Positions 37,578 through 40,010 of a stretch of DNA of 40,010 nt are shown one piece after another; position 1 is the first letter of the stretch, and each line of letters begins with the position of its first letter. A model generated the notes under the pieces. That model was not told the DNA's origin. It saw only the letters and a list, made by a program, of their open reading frames with translations, and ran no database searches. Made by a program: the position numbers and the translations under genes. Source of the stretch: an uncultured Eubacteriales bacterium (GTDB taxonomy: Bacteria > Bacillota_I > Bacilli_A > RF39 > UBA660); assembly GCA_900320505.1 (NCBI GenBank), contig ONSL01000016.1:1-40010 (forward strand), written 5' to 3'.

Positions 37578-39872
37578 ATGCACAGTTTAGTATTTATTTC
37601 GAATGATTTAGTTTTATTTCCTAATACAGAAATTAGATTTGATATAGATTCATCTTATGATAAACACTTCTTTGATTTAATAGAAAATAGTGCTTTAAGA
37701 GAAGTTATAATAGTAAATAGTTATGATACATCAGTATTTCCAGATGTTACAATGTTACCAAATTATGGAATACTTGCAAAACTATCATTTTTTATGGACA
37801 TGCCAAATGGAAAAGCAAAAGTAACACTTGTTGGAGAAGAAAGAGTAGAAGTAAGTGGCTATGAAAAATTAGATGATGAAAATATATATACATGTTCTTA
37901 TAAAAATGTAAATGAAAAAATAATAAAAAATGACAACTTAAAGGACATGCTAATAAAGAGATTAAAAAAATATATAGAAACACTTCCATATGTTTCAAAT
38001 AGTGTACTAGGCAAAATAGATTTAATTGATAATTTAAATGATTTAACAGACTTAATAGCAAGTTTCTTACCATTTAGTTTAGACAAGAAAATGTATTATT
38101 TAGAAGAAAAAGATGCTGAAAAAAGAGGAGTAAGACTTCTAAAGGACATGAACCTAGATCTTAAATATGCAAGATTAGAAGAAAAAATAGATAAAGAAGT
38201 AAATGACAATATTAATAAAAATCAAAAAGAATTATATTTAAGAGAAAAAATAAATGCAATAGAAAAAGAACTAGGCGATGAAGACGATGGAAACATAAAT
38301 GATAAATTAAAGAAAAAAGTAAAAAACTTAAAAGCTCCCAAAAATATCAAAGAAAGAGCAAAACTAGAATTAAATAGATACCTTCAAACACCTAAAAACT
38401 CTCCAGAAGCATCAGTAATATATGACTATTTAGACTGGATATTAAATATACCATGGAATAAATATACAAAAGATAATAATGATTTTACAGATGTTGAAAG
38501 AGAACTTAATAATAGTCATTATGGATTAAAAAATGTAAAGGAAAGAATACTTGAATATTTAGCAGTAAAACAAAATACAAATAGTTTAAAAAGTCCTATA
38601 ATATGTTTAGTAGGACCTCCAGGAGTTGGAAAAACAACACTAGCAACTTCAATTGGAGAAGCACTCCATAGAAATGTTACAAAGATAAGTCTAGGAGGAG
38701 TATCAGACGAAGCTGAAATAGTAGGACATAGAAGAACATATGTTGCATCAACACCAGGTAGAATAATAGAAGGATTAAGAAAATCAAAAAGTATGAATCC
38801 AGTATTCATAATAGATGAAATAGATAAGATGACACGTGATATAAAAGGTGATCCTGCAAGTAGTCTTCTAGAAGTTTTAGATCCTAATCAAAATGATAAA
38901 TTTGTAGATCATTACATAGATGAAGAAGTTGATTTATCAAAAGTAATGTTTATTGCAACAGCAAACTATATTGATAGAATACCATATGAATTATTAGACA
39001 GACTAGAAATAATAGAAATACCAAGCTACACCGAATATGAAAAGAAAGATATTGCAAAAAATTATATAATACCAAAAGCACTTGATAGTGTAAACTTGAC
39101 AATTGTAAATGTACAGTTTACAGATGATGCAATATTAGAAATAATAAGGTATTACACAAAAGAAGCTGGAGTAAGAGAGTTAGAACGTAAAATAGAAGAA
39201 ATATTACGAAAGATAGTTAAAAAATTATTAATAGATAAAACAAAAGCATCATACAAGATAGACGTAAAGATGGTTAATGAATTATTAGGAAATCGTAAGT
39301 ATAATTACAACAGTACTCTAAAAAATAAAACACCAGGAATAGTAAATGGAATGGCATATACAGAATTTGGAGGAGATATTCTTCCAATAGAAGCAAATTA
39401 CTTTGAAGGAAATGGAAAACTAATCCTGACTGGTAATCTTGGAGATGTAATGAAAGAAAGTGCTGAACTTGCATTAAGTTTTGTAAAATCAAAAGCAAAA
39501 GAATACAAGATAAAAAAGGACTTTTCAAAAATTGATGTACATATACATGTTCCAGAAGGAGCAGTACCAAAAGATGGACCAAGTGCAGGAGTTGCAATAA
39601 CAACAGTACTTATAAGTTTATTTAAAGAATATGCAGTACCGGGAAATATTGCAATGACAGGAGAAATAACATTAACAGGCACTATACTTCCAATAGGAGG
39701 ATTAAGAGAAAAAATAATAGGAGCATTAAGAAGTGGTATCAAAAAAGTATATGTACCTAAATCAAATAAAAGTGATATAGAAGAACTTGATAAGAAACTA
39801 ACTAGTTCAATAAAAATAGAATATGTATCAAAATATGATGAATTATATGAAAAAATATTTAAAGAAAAATAA
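37578..39872 (+). CDS. lon: ATP-dependent protease Lon
   Basis: ATG 37578 is preferred because AGGAGG lies 7 bases upstream; ATG 37572 would touch that site. The product has 764 residues. The N-terminal LAN domain (residues 1 to ~190, LVLFPNTEIRFDI) is followed by a helical region with LREKINAIEKELGDEDD. The ATPase domain has Walker A GPPGVGKTT (346-354), ISLGGVSDEAEIVGHRRTYV and Walker B VFIIDEIDKM. The protease domain has PKDGPSAGVAI with Ser669 and GGLREKIIGA with Lys712, the Ser-Lys dyad. Lon degrades misfolded and regulatory proteins as a hexamer in the cytoplasm. Confidence 0.97.
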   Translation: MHSLVFISNDLVLFPNTEIRFDIDSSYDKHFFDLIENSALREVIIVNSYDTSVFPDVTMLPNYGILAKLSFFMDMPNGKAKVTLVGEERVEVSGYEKLDDENIYTCSYKNVNEKIIKNDNLKDMLIKRLKKYIETLPYVSNSVLGKIDLIDNLNDLTDLIASFLPFSLDKKMYYLEEKDAEKRGVRLLKDMNLDLKYARLEEKIDKEVNDNINKNQKELYLREKINAIEKELGDEDDGNINDKLKKKVKNLKAPKNIKERAKLELNRYLQTPKNSPEASVIYDYLDWILNIPWNKYTKDNNDFTDVERELNNSHYGLKNVKERILEYLAVKQNTNSLKSPIICLVGPPGVGKTTLATSIGEALHRNVTKISLGGVSDEAEIVGHRRTYVASTPGRIIEGLRKSKSMNPVFIIDEIDKMTRDIKGDPASSLLEVLDPNQNDKFVDHYIDEEVDLSKVMFIATANYIDRIPYELLDRLEIIEIPSYTEYEKKDIAKNYIIPKALDSVNLTIVNVQFTDDAILEIIRYYTKEAGVRELERKIEEILRKIVKKLLIDKTKASYKIDVKMVNELLGNRKYNYNSTLKNKTPGIVNGMAYTEFGGDILPIEANYFEGNGKLILTGNLGDVMKESAELALSFVKSKAKEYKIKKDFSKIDVHIHVPEGAVPKDGPSAGVAITTVLISLFKEYAVPGNIAMTGEITLTGTILPIGGLREKIIGALRSGIKKVYVPKSNKSDIEELDKKLTSSIKIEYVSKYDELYEKIFKEK

Positions 39873-39887
39873 AAAATTAAAAAAGTA

Positions 39888-40010
39888 TGAAATTTGCATT
39901 TCTGTAGAAAAAACGATTAAATTTCAAGTAGTGTTGGTGAATAAAAATTAGCATTGCTACAATTTAATTGATTTTATAGATGAGAATGTAAGAAATTGCA
40001 TTCTCATTTT
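39888..40010 (+). other. Structured segment after lon, ending in a terminator
   Basis: No gene is visible in 39873-40010. TGAAATTT (39888-39895) pairs with AAATTTCA (39919-39926). GTAGTGTTG (39929-39937) pairs imperfectly with the GCATTGCTAC segment near 39951-39960. The last hairpin, ATGAGAATG (39980-39988) with CATTCTCAT (39999-40007), is followed by T to the window edge and looks like a Rho-independent terminator. It could be the lon 3' UTR, or the leader of the next gene if that hairpin is an attenuator. Confidence 0.5.

Noticed and set aside
1-40010. Mycoplasma-type genetic code (TGA as Trp)
   Set aside because: TGA ends genes at 6226, 20228 and 28561, and Trp is TGG throughout.
1-40010. 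tRNA, rRNA, transposase or integrase genes
   Set aside because: None was recognisable on either strand.

Overview
The window is very AT-rich, densely coded and almost entirely on the + strand. It uses the standard bacterial code (TGA stops genes at 6226, 20228 and 28561; Trp is TGG), with strong AGGAGG-type ribosome sites, sigma-A-like promoters, a T-box and many U-tailed hairpins. This points to a low-GC member of the Bacillota. Two spore-related genes (spoVS, cotE) and a miaB-ylbF/ymcA-cotE order like that of Bacillus suggest a spore-forming lineage or its recent descendant within or near the Bacilli, possibly an uncultured gut member (inference).

Region 1 (1-14514) is a cell-surface polysaccharide locus. 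It holds the end of a repeat-bearing GH25 lysozyme, a WbsX/RgpF-type protein, an ABC exporter (ATPase and permease), five GT-A glycosyltransferase genes, two of which carry two catalytic modules each, and a polytopic GT-C-like protein. Region 3 (17851-21238) is rfbACDB, making dTDP-L-rhamnose, so the polymer probably contains rhamnose.

Region 2 (14521-17713) interrupts that locus and is the most unusual part. It is a tandem array of three ORF6N-headed paralogues (A intact, B decayed, C N-terminally shortened) with nearly identical PLD-like tails and divergent heads, followed by a lone AbiEi-like antitoxin gene. Each head carries a different, essentially perfect palindrome at the same place inside the ORF6N coding sequence. 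The tail repeat also contains the ribosome site and start codon of the next copy.

Region 4 (21361-26081) holds a membrane-anchored thioredoxin-like protein, trmL, a Pro/Val/Thr-rich membrane protein, spoVS on the minus strand, a T-box leader driving a DUF1653 gene and serS, and a broken HAD-type hydrolase gene.

Region 5 (26078-35096) starts with a divergent pair whose -35 boxes overlap (a minus-strand hypothetical and an ankyrin-like protein). It continues with a lipoprotein, miaB, ylbF/ymcA-like and cotE, a 56-cysteine repeat membrane protein, tex and dut.

Region 6 (35188-40010) has a CbxX/SpoVK-like AAA ATPase, a gene-free stretch with a probable structured small RNA, a two-TM hypothetical protein, lon, and a structured segment ending in a terminator at the window edge. 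I saw no tRNA, rRNA, CRISPR array or transposase.
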